Shown here in pieces: positions 6,650-13,735 of a stretch of 23,475 nt of DNA. Below the pieces are notes generated by a model. The model saw nothing but the letters and a program-made list of their open reading frames with translations. It had not been told where the DNA came from and did no database searches. This DNA comes from an uncultured Prevotella sp. (lineage in GTDB: Bacteria > Bacteroidota > Bacteroidia > Bacteroidales > Bacteroidaceae): assembly GCA_900546605.1 (NCBI GenBank), contig URDV01000006.1, positions 1 through 23,475 on the forward strand, read 5' to 3'. How positions within the stretch are numbered: position 1 is the stretch's first letter; each line of letters opens with the position of its first letter. The translations under genes and the position numbers were made by a program.

Positions 6650-8152
6650 ATGAAGAAGACCGCATTAGCCATTTTGCTTGGGGCATTTGCCTTTGCTGCC
6701 TGTGATGATGATACGTCAATGATTGGTAATAACGTTATGCCTGATCAAGACGGGGTAACGGCTGTTGATACTGTTTACAACATAAATAGTCAAACCATGC
6801 AGGTTGAAAAAGTGGTGGCCAACACAAATGCTTGTTATTTAGGTAGTATTATTGACCCTGAAACCAATATACAAACCACCTCAGGTTTTTTGGCACAGTT
6901 TCATTTGCCCAACGATTTTCGACTTCCCAAGAAAGATTTGTTGGTGGTAGATGAAAGTGGTAAGGTAAAGGCCGACTCTTGCGACATCCGCATCTATCTT
7001 GATAGTTTTTATGGCGATTCGTTAACTACCATGAAGTTGCGCGTTGATGAACTTGATTGTGCAAAGGCTTTGGATGAGAACGCCAAGTATTACACCAATC
7101 TTAATCCCGACGATTATATAAAGGCGGGTGGTGTAAACAAAACACTTAGCTACACGGTTAAAGATTTAACTCGCCCCGATAATGAAACCAATGGCAAGTC
7201 GTATTATCGCCAAATTGTGGTGAAATTGCCTACTTCGTATGGCACCAAGTTGATGCAGGCTTATTATGACAACCCAGCCAACTTTGCCAATTCGTCAACA
7301 TTCATTCATAATGTGTGTGCTGGCTTTAGCTTTAAAAATGCAGGTGGTAAGGATGTAATGGTAAAGGCTGCCATGATGGGCATGAACGTTTACTTTAGCT
7401 ATCATAGTAAAACAACTGAAGGCAATGACACAATAGTTGATGGTGCTGAACGCTTTGGTGCTACTGAAGAGGTGCTGCAGACAACTCACACCAATAATAC
7501 TTATCCTGGGGGGCTAACCACCGACTCTTTGCACAAACTAAGTTATACTTATGTTAAATCGCCTGCAAGTTATTTTACAGAACTAACGTTGCCCATTGAC
7601 GAAATGATTGATGGCGAAAACTTAGATGGTAAGTTCTATAACGATAGTATCAACATGGCGCAGCTCATTATTCGTCGTAAGGTTGTTGATGGTGAGCAAT
7701 CGTCTAACACGCTTCCCGTACCAGGTCAGTTGTTGTTGCTTCGCAAGGCTGATGTGCAAACTTTTTTCGAAAAGAACCAAATGCCCGATAGCAAAACTTC
7801 GTTCTTGAGTAGTATGACTACTTCAAGTAAAAACTATTACGCTTTTTCAAATGTGGCTCCATTAATTAGTTACATAAAGGCTGAACGCGATTCAATGGTT
7901 AACGTGGTGAAGGGCGAGAGTGTGCAAAGCCGACGTGCTAAGTATGCAACGTGGGCTGCGCAGCATCCTGACTGGAACAAGTTGGTGCTTGTGCCTGTTG
8001 ATGCTGTTTACACGCAAACCACAAGCACTTATGGTACAACCACCTCGGTGCTGCGTAGCGTAAAAAGCCAGTTAGGATTAACCTCTGTGCAGTTAGAGGG
8101 TGGTAAAGATCATCCTTTACAAATGCAGGTGATATACAGTAGGTATAAATAA
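6650..8152 (+). CDS. DUF4270 family lipoprotein
   Basis: 500 residues. It opens with a lipoprotein signal: two lysines, a hydrophobic stretch, and FAAC with the lipidated cysteine at position 18, followed by acidic residues (DDDTS), the type of sequence linked to surface export in Bacteroidetes. The body has the DUF4270 pattern: repeated TVYNINSQT, TNACYLGSIIDPET, then a beta-rich domain with AEFHLP-like strands (AQFHLPNDF) and a late VQLEGGKDHPLQMQVIYSRYK. The function of DUF4270 is not known; it is expected to be an outer-membrane or surface-exposed protein. It follows the GT5-like gene on the same strand with a 113-base gap. A strong inverted repeat follows the stop. Confidence 0.9.
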   Translation: MKKTALAILLGAFAFAACDDDTSMIGNNVMPDQDGVTAVDTVYNINSQTMQVEKVVANTNACYLGSIIDPETNIQTTSGFLAQFHLPNDFRLPKKDLLVVDESGKVKADSCDIRIYLDSFYGDSLTTMKLRVDELDCAKALDENAKYYTNLNPDDYIKAGGVNKTLSYTVKDLTRPDNETNGKSYYRQIVVKLPTSYGTKLMQAYYDNPANFANSSTFIHNVCAGFSFKNAGGKDVMVKAAMMGMNVYFSYHSKTTEGNDTIVDGAERFGATEEVLQTTHTNNTYPGGLTTDSLHKLSYTYVKSPASYFTELTLPIDEMIDGENLDGKFYNDSINMAQLIIRRKVVDGEQSSNTLPVPGQLLLLRKADVQTFFEKNQMPDSKTSFLSSMTTSSKNYYAFSNVAPLISYIKAERDSMVNVVKGESVQSRRAKYATWAAQHPDWNKLVLVPVDAVYTQTTSTYGTTTSVLRSVKSQLGLTSVQLEGGKDHPLQMQVIYSRYK

Positions 8153-8157
8153 AAAAA

Positions 8158-8271
8158 GACATAAAATTCGGATTTAGAAAAGAAGTGGCGTGAATAGTGT
8201 GTACCCATCTAATTAGACTCAAGGGTACACAAAGACACCAAAATATCTTTTCTAAATCCGAATTTTCATGT
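8158..8271. repeat. Nested inverted repeat after the DUF4270 gene
   Basis: A perfect 21-bp stem (8163-8183 with 8246-8266, core TTCGGATTTAGAAAAGA) extends outward through ACAT/ATGT. An inner stem GTGTACCC (8199-8206) pairs with GGGTACAC (8223-8230). It begins six bases after the stop codon and probably ends transcription, but it is far larger than a usual terminator, so a palindromic mobile element is equally possible. Confidence 0.75.
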
Positions 8272-8323
8272 TAATAGTCTCCTTTGTGAGCAAATCTGTC
8301 ATATAATTTAAAAAAACAAAGAC

Positions 8324-9058
8324 TTGAAAGTAATGTTGTTTGCAGCGGGCTTAGGTACTCGCTTACGTCCGCTAACCGACACGATGCCAAAGGCCATGGT
8401 GCCTGTGGGTGGACGTCCTCTTATAGATATTGTATTGCAGCACTTGATAAAGCAAGGCGCTACTGAGGTGGTGGTTAATGTGCACCATTTTGCACAACAA
8501 ATTATTGATTATATTGAGTCGAATGAGTGGCCAATAGCCGTACGTATATCAAATGAAAGTGATATGCTACTCAACACGGGGGGAGGCTTGCGCCAGGCAG
8601 CTCACCTCTTTACCAATGATGCCACTCCTATATTAATTCATAACGTTGACATATTAAGTAATGCGCCCATACGTCAGTTTTATGAACAGAATACCACCGC
8701 AGATGCTACCTTAATGGTGAGCGAACGCGCAACGCAACGCTACCTGCTCTTCGATGATGATATGCGCCTGCGAGGATGGACAAACCTTGCAACGGGCGAG
8801 GTACGCAGTCCTTTTGCTGACATTCAACCCGAAAAATTACATCGCTATGCTTTTTCGGGCATACATATATTCTCTCCGCGGTTATTCAGCTTAATGGCAG
8901 AATGGCCTCAAGCATTCCCTATTATGGACTTTTATTTGCAAATATGTGCCAAGGCTGACATAAGAGGATGTTTGCAACACAACTTGCATTTGCTCGATGT
9001 GGGAAAGTTGAACACATTGCATGAGGCTGAGCATTTTGTAACAGAGTTAGGGTGGTAG
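8324..9058 (+). CDS. Sugar-phosphate nucleotidyltransferase (MurU/mannose-1-P guanylyltransferase-like)
   Basis: Transfers a nucleotide from an NTP to a sugar 1-phosphate. The N-terminus shows the family signature AAGLGTRLRPLT followed by PKAMVPVGGRPLI, then VVNVHHFA, LLNTGGGLRQA and LIHNVDIL, where the aspartate would bind the metal. 244 residues, a single catalytic domain with no hexapeptide-repeat tail, close in size to MurU, which makes UDP-MurNAc in cell-wall recycling. The substrate cannot be told from sequence. I favour the TTG start at 8324 (MKVMLFAAG), which restores the usual N-terminus; ATG at 8333 would begin at MLFAAG. No kinase partner such as amgK is adjacent. Confidence 0.88.
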   Translation: MKVMLFAAGLGTRLRPLTDTMPKAMVPVGGRPLIDIVLQHLIKQGATEVVVNVHHFAQQIIDYIESNEWPIAVRISNESDMLLNTGGGLRQAAHLFTNDATPILIHNVDILSNAPIRQFYEQNTTADATLMVSERATQRYLLFDDDMRLRGWTNLATGEVRSPFADIQPEKLHRYAFSGIHIFSPRLFSLMAEWPQAFPIMDFYLQICAKADIRGCLQHNLHLLDVGKLNTLHEAEHFVTELGW

Positions 9059-9117
9059 TGTTTATGCCCTTAAATGGGTGCTCAAAATAAATACCATACT
9101 CCATTGTATAGAAAAAT

Positions 9118-9483
9118 ATGGGTAGAAATAAGTATTCTGAAACAGAGATAAAAGCCATTCGCCGACTATTGGCTATGAAAAATAAGGCGAACCGATTGGG
9201 ACAAAAACAAATACGCCATGAGTTACGTACGGTGTATGAGTTTAATATATCTGATTTTAATGAGCCAGGACAGGCTTTTGGTCCTAATGAATTAGATGAG
9301 GCTTTGCATCGTAGAGCCATCGTGATATTAGATGATGCAACCATTGAGAGCATGAAGGCTAAACGAGCACGCGATCGTGAACGTGATGCTGCTCAACAAA
9401 CTGTTGCAAGTGAGCCTGCGCAAGGTTCCGATTGGCAAGAGGCTATGCGGCAGTGGAAAGAGTGGGAGGATAGTCAGTCATAA
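9118..9483 (+). CDS. Conserved hypothetical protein (121 aa)
   Basis: A basic N-terminal half (RNKYSETEIKAIRRLL, KNKANRLGQKQIRHELR) is followed by FNISDFNEPGQAFG, then IVILDDATIESMKAKRARDRERD and an acidic tryptophan-containing tail. I believe a protein of this pattern recurs in Bacteroidales genomes, but I cannot assign a function. No membrane segment or signal peptide. The long charged helix after about residue 80 could be a coiled coil. It begins 60 bases after the nucleotidyltransferase stop and may share its transcript. The palindromic element at 9529 follows. Confidence 0.75.
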   Translation: MGRNKYSETEIKAIRRLLAMKNKANRLGQKQIRHELRTVYEFNISDFNEPGQAFGPNELDEALHRRAIVILDDATIESMKAKRARDRERDAAQQTVASEPAQGSDWQEAMRQWKEWEDSQS

Positions 9484-9528
9484 CTTCTGTTGTGTGGGGG
9501 TGTTCTGCTTCACATCTATTTTCACCCT

Positions 9529-9674
9529 TAAGTAATGGTAAAAGAATAAGTTGAGCAATTTTTGCATGTATTTTTAGGCGTTTTTGAAACCTGAGCGAAG
9601 GAGCATAGTAGGCTATGTGACTGAGTGAAGGTTTCAAAAAAGACAAAAAGACATGCTCGCTTAATACCTACTTA
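9529..9674. mobile_element. Dispersed palindromic element, copy A (about 146 bp)
   Basis: Begins TAAGTA and ends CCTACTTA. Inverted arms GCATGTATTTTT (9564-) and TTTTTGAAACCT pair with sequence at 9624-9655. The centre is GAGCATAGTAGGCTATGTGA (9601-9620), a CATAG/CTATG palindrome shared with copies B, C and D. Its left end is more degenerate than those of B and C. It lies 45 bases after the stop of the 121-aa gene and could act as a terminator. Confidence 0.65.
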
Positions 9675-9820
9675 ATTTTTCTCTAAAGAAAGCCCCTGAT
9701 TGAGTAAAGACGGTCTTCAGCCCTTGCTAAATCAGTACATCTACTTACTGCAATTGTACTCTAAGCACAATGCAGATACTTAACTTTGTCACTAATGTGA
9801 TGCTAAAGAACGAAGTATAT

Positions 9821-9868
9821 TAGTACTCTCCATCGTCCAACCATATGGTTGGACGATGGAGAGTACTA
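9821..9868. repeat. Perfect 48-bp palindrome
   Basis: Both halves are exact reverse complements with no loop, centred at 9844/9845 on CCATATGG; each arm contains CGTCCAACC. The same arm sequence recurs in the next palindrome at 9901-9923. Perfect palindromes of this length are uncommon in bacterial chromosomes. Confidence 0.9.
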
Positions 9869-9900
9869 TACTCAATGCCATTTGCAATTAGTACTAAAAA

Positions 9901-9923
9901 TCGTCCAACCAATGGTTGGACGA
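9901..9923. repeat. Second CGTCCAACC palindrome
   Basis: TCGTCCAACCA, one base, then its reverse complement. It is flanked by an ATTAGTA (9888-9894) / TACTAAT pair, forming a larger nested hairpin. Confidence 0.85.
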
Positions 9924-9945
9924 ATCGTATTACTAATATGCATAA

Positions 9946-9967
9946 GTGTTGAGCATGTGCTCAACAC
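9946..9967. repeat. 22-bp palindrome
   Basis: GTGTTGAGCA, TG, TGCTCAACAC. A compact hairpin about 170 bases beyond the stop of the minus-strand Smr gene; it might serve as its distant terminator. Confidence 0.8.
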
Positions 9968-10032
9968 CTTTAGAGCACGTAGTACCTACTTAATTTAAAA
10001 TAGGTCAAGTTATCTTTTACCATTACATACTT

Positions 10033-10115
10033 ACCTGTCAACCCGTTAACCTGTCAACCCGTTAACCTGTCAACCCGTTAACCTGTCAACTTGTTAATCC
10101 GTTAATCCGTCAACC
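10033..10115. repeat. Tandem repeat with 16-bp unit (ACCTGTCAACCCGTTA)
   Basis: Three exact units, then a variant (ACCTGTCAACTTGTTA) and decaying 8-bp half-units (ATCCGTTA, ATCCGTCA). Each unit is two near-identical 8-mers. The tract ends in AACCAAGAATT, 20 bases before the stop of the minus-strand Smr gene. A related tract precedes the next minus-strand stop (11312-11362). It is too short and lacks spacers to be a CRISPR array. Confidence 0.9.
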
Positions 10116-10135
10116 AAGAATTACGCCACAGGCTC

Positions 10136-11272
10136 TTAAATAGTAACCATAGTTGCACCATAACCATATTCGCGGAATGATGCATCTTGGTAACGGCATT
10201 GCTTGAAGTGTGTGCGCAGTTCCTTTAATATGGCATTGCGAAGCACACCTTCACCCTTGCCATGTATAAACACTATGCGACGTCCACGATCCTTTAAGTG
10301 CTCATTGAGCGTTTCGCGGAACACCTTTAGCTGATATTGTAAAATATCTTTTGACTCTAATCCTGCCAGCGTGTCAAGTAACTCATCAGCATGCAAATCT
10401 ACCTCAATAATGGCATTGCGATCTTGCTTTTGCAATGCACGTTTTTCAGCTGCACTCACACGCATCACCTTGGGGTTTACCTGCTCTTCAGGTGTTTGCA
10501 TGGCCTCTTGCAATTCATCAGCATCAACAAACATGGAACGCGCAGCATGATCATTCTTCACAATGTCGTACACCAAAGCTGGGTGATGAAAGAAGTCGGT
10601 GGCATGGAATGTGTGCAACTTATAAAACTTTGTGCCGTCTACTCGCACATTCACACTGAAAGCTGGCTTGGGCAAAAATGCCTTATCGCGCTTAAAGGCT
10701 AAGGTTTGAAGGGTGATGCGCTGCCATTCTTCCACTCTGCCTCGCTGCAACTCTTCAAGCAGGACCTTTGTGTTGGGATCTATTTCGCCCTCGTGACGTA
10801 AATGGCACGAACGCCCCTCATAGGTGAATAGGCTATAGTGAAAGTAGTAGTTGCAATCGTTTACCAAATAAACATCGAAAGCCGTTTCGCTCAGTGCTTT
10901 TTCGTTTTGCGGCACAAAGGCAAGAAACAGGTTTAGCTCATTTGCACCACGACGCTCTTGTGCCATGGGGCGATAAGTGATTTCCTTATCAGCCACGTCG
11001 GTTTCTTCCTCCTCCTCATCATCGGTCACAGCTAGTGCTTTTTTTACAGATGTGGGCATGGGGCCATCATCTTTTTTCTTTTTCTTCTGCCCCGCCACCA
11101 CTTTGGCAATGTTATAATCATCGGTCTCAACGGCCACTACTTCACTCACCAAGGTGGGTATTTCAAAACCATCGGCATCGGCCACTAACACTATGTCTTT
11201 GCCTTGGAAACCTGTTACAGTTCCACCTCCGACATCGTTCAGGAAGCGTACTTTATCTCCTATCTTAAGCAT
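10136..11272 (-). CDS. DUF2027 and Smr domain protein (MutS2 C-terminal-like)
   Basis: 378 residues. The N-terminal DUF2027 part starts MLKIGDKVRFLNDVGGG, an SH3-like barrel often seen in this family. A lysine/acidic linker (QKKKKKDD, DDEEEEETD) at about 60-92 is followed by a central beta-rich domain. The Smr domain occupies the last 90 residues, with EVDLHADELL and IVFIHGKGEGVLR, the DLH and HGKG motifs of nucleic-acid-cutting Smr domains. The family is typical of Bacteroidetes. A role in DNA repair, recombination control or ribosome rescue is possible but not shown. It follows mrp by 93 bases on the same strand. Confidence 0.9.
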   Translation of the reverse strand: MLKIGDKVRFLNDVGGGTVTGFQGKDIVLVADADGFEIPTLVSEVVAVETDDYNIAKVVAGQKKKKKDDGPMPTSVKKALAVTDDEEEEETDVADKEITYRPMAQERRGANELNLFLAFVPQNEKALSETAFDVYLVNDCNYYFHYSLFTYEGRSCHLRHEGEIDPNTKVLLEELQRGRVEEWQRITLQTLAFKRDKAFLPKPAFSVNVRVDGTKFYKLHTFHATDFFHHPALVYDIVKNDHAARSMFVDADELQEAMQTPEEQVNPKVMRVSAAEKRALQKQDRNAIIEVDLHADELLDTLAGLESKDILQYQLKVFRETLNEHLKDRGRRIVFIHGKGEGVLRNAILKELRTHFKQCRYQDASFREYGYGATMVTI

Positions 11273-11311
11273 TGTTCTTTTATATTTAATAACACGTTAG
11301 CGGAAATAGTA

Positions 11312-11362
11312 AACAAGTTGACAAGTAAACCCGTCAACTTGCTAACCTGTTAACCAAGAATT
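11312..11362. repeat. Degenerate GTCAAC/GTTAAC repeat tract between mrp and the Smr gene
   Basis: AAGTTGACAAGTAAACCCGT, CAACTTGCTAACCTGTTAAC, then CAAGAATT. The 8-bp half-units are the same type as at 10033-10115. Both tracts end in AACCAAGAATT just downstream of a minus-strand stop codon. Confidence 0.75.
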
Positions 11363-11365
11363 CAA

Positions 11366-12466
11366 TTACTTTTTCATTTCTACAATATGCGTTGCAGGTA
11401 ATTCTTGATTACGTTTTTCAGTTTCACGCACCACAGCTTCGGCCAATGAGCGGAAAGCCAATGAAGTCATAGTGTTGTCTTTTACAGCAGCGGGTTCTCC
11501 TTCATCACCACTCTCGCATATGCTCTGTACTATAGGTATCTGACCTAAAAGGGGTACTTGCATTTCGTCAGCTAAACGCTTTACTCCTTCCCTGCCAAAC
11601 AAGTAATATTTATTTTCGGGCAATTCGGCAGGAGTGAACCATGCCATGTTTTCAACCAAACCGAGAATAGGCACATTCACCTTTTCGTTGCGATACATGT
11701 CTATGCCTTTACGCGCATCGGCCAAAGCCACGGCTTGTGGTGTTGAAACTATCACAGCACCTGTGATGGCAAGGTTCTGTAACAAGGTGAGGTGAATGTC
11801 TGAGGTGCCAGGAGGCGTATCGAGCACAAAATAGTCGAGTTCGCCCCAATCGGCATCAGCTATTAATTGTTTCAAAGCATTTGAAGCCATACCTCCACGC
11901 CACAAAGTGGCTGTGTCGGGATTGACGAAGAAACCAATGCTCAGTATTTTCACACCATATTTAAGGGCTGGTATCAACACTTGACGACCATCTTTCATTT
12001 CAGCAAAGATGTTTTCTGCCTCCATGTGGAACATTTTGGGTACCGAAGGGCCAAATATGTCGGCATCAAGCAAACCCACTTTGTAGCCTAACTTGGCCAA
12101 TGAAACTGCTAAGTTAGCAGCCACGGTGCTCTTGCCTACACCGCCTTTGCCTGAACTTACGGCTATCACATTCTTCACTTGTGGCAACATTTTACCTGGT
12201 TCAGGACGTGCTGCTTGCGTAGTTTTTGTTTTAATTTCTACCTCAACACCTTTGTCCACATAAGTGTGAATAGCTGCTTCGGCCGATTTTACAACCGACT
12301 TCATGAAGGGGTCAGTTGATTTTTCAAATATCAACGAAAATGAAACGTGCATGCCATCGATGCGTAGGTCATCCTCAACCATGCCCGCTTCAATCAAGTT
12401 TTTTCCGTTGCCTGGGTAGCGCACTTGCGCTAAGGCATCAGTTATGAGTTTGGGATATAATTGCAT
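11366..12466 (-). CDS. mrp: Mrp/NBP35-type P-loop ATPase, iron-sulfur cluster carrier
   Basis: Binds and delivers iron-sulfur clusters to apoproteins, using ATP. 366 residues: an N-terminal DUF59/MIP18-like domain (1-80), a linker rich in T/A/P, then the deviant Walker A SGKGGVGKST (residues 105-114), LLDADIFGPSVP, DTPPGTSDIHL and STPQAVALAD. The C-terminal CxxC that binds the bridging cluster in many Mrp proteins is absent: the segment reads ENMAWFTPAELPENKYY. As far as I know this is usual in Bacteroidetes. Preceded by the palindromic element B; upstream of the Smr gene on the same strand. Confidence 0.95.
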   Translation of the reverse strand: MQLYPKLITDALAQVRYPGNGKNLIEAGMVEDDLRIDGMHVSFSLIFEKSTDPFMKSVVKSAEAAIHTYVDKGVEVEIKTKTTQAARPEPGKMLPQVKNVIAVSSGKGGVGKSTVAANLAVSLAKLGYKVGLLDADIFGPSVPKMFHMEAENIFAEMKDGRQVLIPALKYGVKILSIGFFVNPDTATLWRGGMASNALKQLIADADWGELDYFVLDTPPGTSDIHLTLLQNLAITGAVIVSTPQAVALADARKGIDMYRNEKVNVPILGLVENMAWFTPAELPENKYYLFGREGVKRLADEMQVPLLGQIPIVQSICESGDEGEPAAVKDNTMTSLAFRSLAEAVVRETEKRNQELPATHIVEMKK

Positions 12467-12571
12467 TGTTTTTATTTAAAATCTTTATTTCGTTAATTAA
12501 GTACAAGGCCATGAATAGGTTAGCTACTCATCAACTTTTCAGTTTTTGCTTGTAGTTCAATGCTACTCAGA
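12467..12571. other. Leader region of mrp
   Basis: AT-rich, 105 bases between element B and the mrp start. No clear TAnnTTTG box was found on the minus strand, so the promoter is either degenerate or lies within element B. Confidence 0.4.
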
Positions 12572-12756
12572 TAAGTAGGTGTTAAAAATTAGTTGATATG
12601 AATGGGTGCAGTCTTTCGTTCAGGAACATAGGTTGAAGAGGGAGCGTAGCGGGCTACGTGACTGATGAAACCTATGTTTATGGGCGAAAGAATGCGCCAA
12701 GGCATACCGACTAATTCTTAACACGATTATATAAACTAATTTTGAACACCTACTTA
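12572..12756. mobile_element. Dispersed palindromic element, copy B (185 bp)
   Basis: Starts TAAGTAGGTGTTAAAAATTA and ends with the inverted form, ACACCTACTTA. Inner arms AACATAGGTT (12625-) and AACCTATGTT (12669-) pair, and the centre GAGCGTAGCGGGCTACGTGA (12642-12661) is itself a CGTAG/CTACG palindrome. The right arm carries about 25 extra bases (TTATATAATCGTGTT...) not matched in the left, and copy C has the same extra segment in the opposite orientation. The element ends exactly where the trmB stop codon begins (12757). Confidence 0.85.
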
Positions 12757-13533
12757 TTACTTGCTGGTGGTTAGCCCCGAACGCTTGCTGCGGTTATAGC
12801 TACGATAATCGTCCAGTTCTATTTCAACATCAGGCTCCATCAAGTCACCTTTCTGTGGTAATTCAAACTTTAGATATTTTATGGTAAGTCCGCGTGCTAT
12901 CCATTGCTGCTCGTAATAGGTTTGTATGCCGAGTATTTGTTTTACCTCATCATCTTGCTCCGCACTCAAGGTGTGATAAAGGTCATCGGTGTGAAACAGC
13001 ACTGGCAAGTGATTTTCATTTACCATATATTGGGTATAGGTAAACAGAAAATTACTATCCGTTTTAAGATGAATAAGTCCACCATCTTGTAAAAAGTGGC
13101 GATAACGATTCATAAAATAAGTAGAAGTGAGGCGCTTGGTCACCTTCTTCATTTGCGGATCGGAAAAGGTAAGCCATATTTCGGCCACCTCGCCAGGGGC
13201 AAAGAATCGTTCTATAAACTCAATGTGTGTGCGCAGAAAGGCTACATTCGTCATACCCGCTTCAAGCGATTCGGTTGCACCCGTCCACATGCGCGCTCCT
13301 TTTATATCAACTCCTATAAAATTTTTGTCGGGAAACAGACGACCTAAACCAACTGTATATTCTCCACGTCCACAACCCAGTTCGAGCACTATAGGATGGT
13401 CGTTATGAAAAAAGTCGGTATGCCATCGGCCTTTCATGGCAAAGGGTTCCATGTTGGTGGCTACATCGGCTGCCTGAAACACGTGCGGATAACGCTCCAT
13501 GTCGGCAAACTTGGCGAGTTTATTCTTGCTCAT
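12757..13533 (-). CDS. trmB: tRNA (guanine-N7-)-methyltransferase
   Basis: Methylates G46 in the tRNA variable loop with S-adenosylmethionine. 258 residues. The SAM site is VLELGCGRGEYTVGL, followed by NFIGVDIKGARMW. The catalytic region reads WLTFSDPQMKKVTKRLTS, the Bacteroidetes variant of the usual FPDPWPKKRH. Then comes GGLIHLKTDSNFLF, matching the family's K-TD element. The start overlaps the xseB end by 14 bases, so it is the last gene of an xseA-xseB-trmB operon. Element B follows directly. Confidence 0.94.
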   Translation of the reverse strand: MSKNKLAKFADMERYPHVFQAADVATNMEPFAMKGRWHTDFFHNDHPIVLELGCGRGEYTVGLGRLFPDKNFIGVDIKGARMWTGATESLEAGMTNVAFLRTHIEFIERFFAPGEVAEIWLTFSDPQMKKVTKRLTSTYFMNRYRHFLQDGGLIHLKTDSNFLFTYTQYMVNENHLPVLFHTDDLYHTLSAEQDDEVKQILGIQTYYEQQWIARGLTIKYLKFELPQKGDLMEPDVEIELDDYRSYNRSKRSGLTTSK

Positions 13534-13723
13534 TATTGAGTATTTTCTTTACATCGTTTTCAACTTGCTGCAACTTTCCGCTACAGTATTTTATCAATTC
13601 TTGTGCTTCGGCCAACTGCGTTGTGAGTTGGTCAAGTTCTAATGTATTTTGTTCAAAGCCTTGCACAATGGTTTCTAAGCGCTCCATTGCGGCCTCATAG
13701 GTGAGATTCGTTTTCTTTGCCAT
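13520..13723 (-). CDS. xseB: Exodeoxyribonuclease VII small subunit
   Basis: 67 residues, the normal size. It begins with the family pattern LTYEAAMERLETIVQGFEQ, followed by a second helix of leucine heptads (LELDQLTTQLAEAQELIKYC). The protein forms a helical hairpin that binds the XseA coiled-coil tail and is needed for exonuclease VII, which degrades single-stranded DNA. It starts 12 bases after xseA and overlaps trmB by 14 bases. Confidence 0.93.
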   Translation of the reverse strand: MAKKTNLTYEAAMERLETIVQGFEQNTLELDQLTTQLAEAQELIKYCSGKLQQVENDVKKILNNEQE

Positions 13724-13735
13724 TGCCTTATTTTT

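Larger units (their letters stand above)
9484..10135. other. 652-bp non-coding region packed with palindromes and repeats
   Basis: No credible gene on either strand. It contains the dispersed palindromic element at 9529-9674, a perfect 48-bp palindrome at 9821-9868, two further palindromes, and a tandem repeat at 10033-10115. A 14-base sequence, TACCTACTTAATTT, occurs twice in direct orientation (9665-9678 and 9983-9996). It separates convergent genes, so promoters are not required here. Confidence 0.8.

Noticed and set aside
8922..9353. 143-codon minus-strand frame
   Set aside because: Antisense to the nucleotidyltransferase end and the conserved 121-aa gene; no domain signature.
9443..9646. 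67-codon minus-strand frame
   Set aside because: It runs through palindromic element A and the end of the 121-aa gene and has no protein features.
10033..10115. Possible CRISPR array
   Set aside because: Repeats are 16 bp and directly abutting, with no unique spacers and no cas genes.
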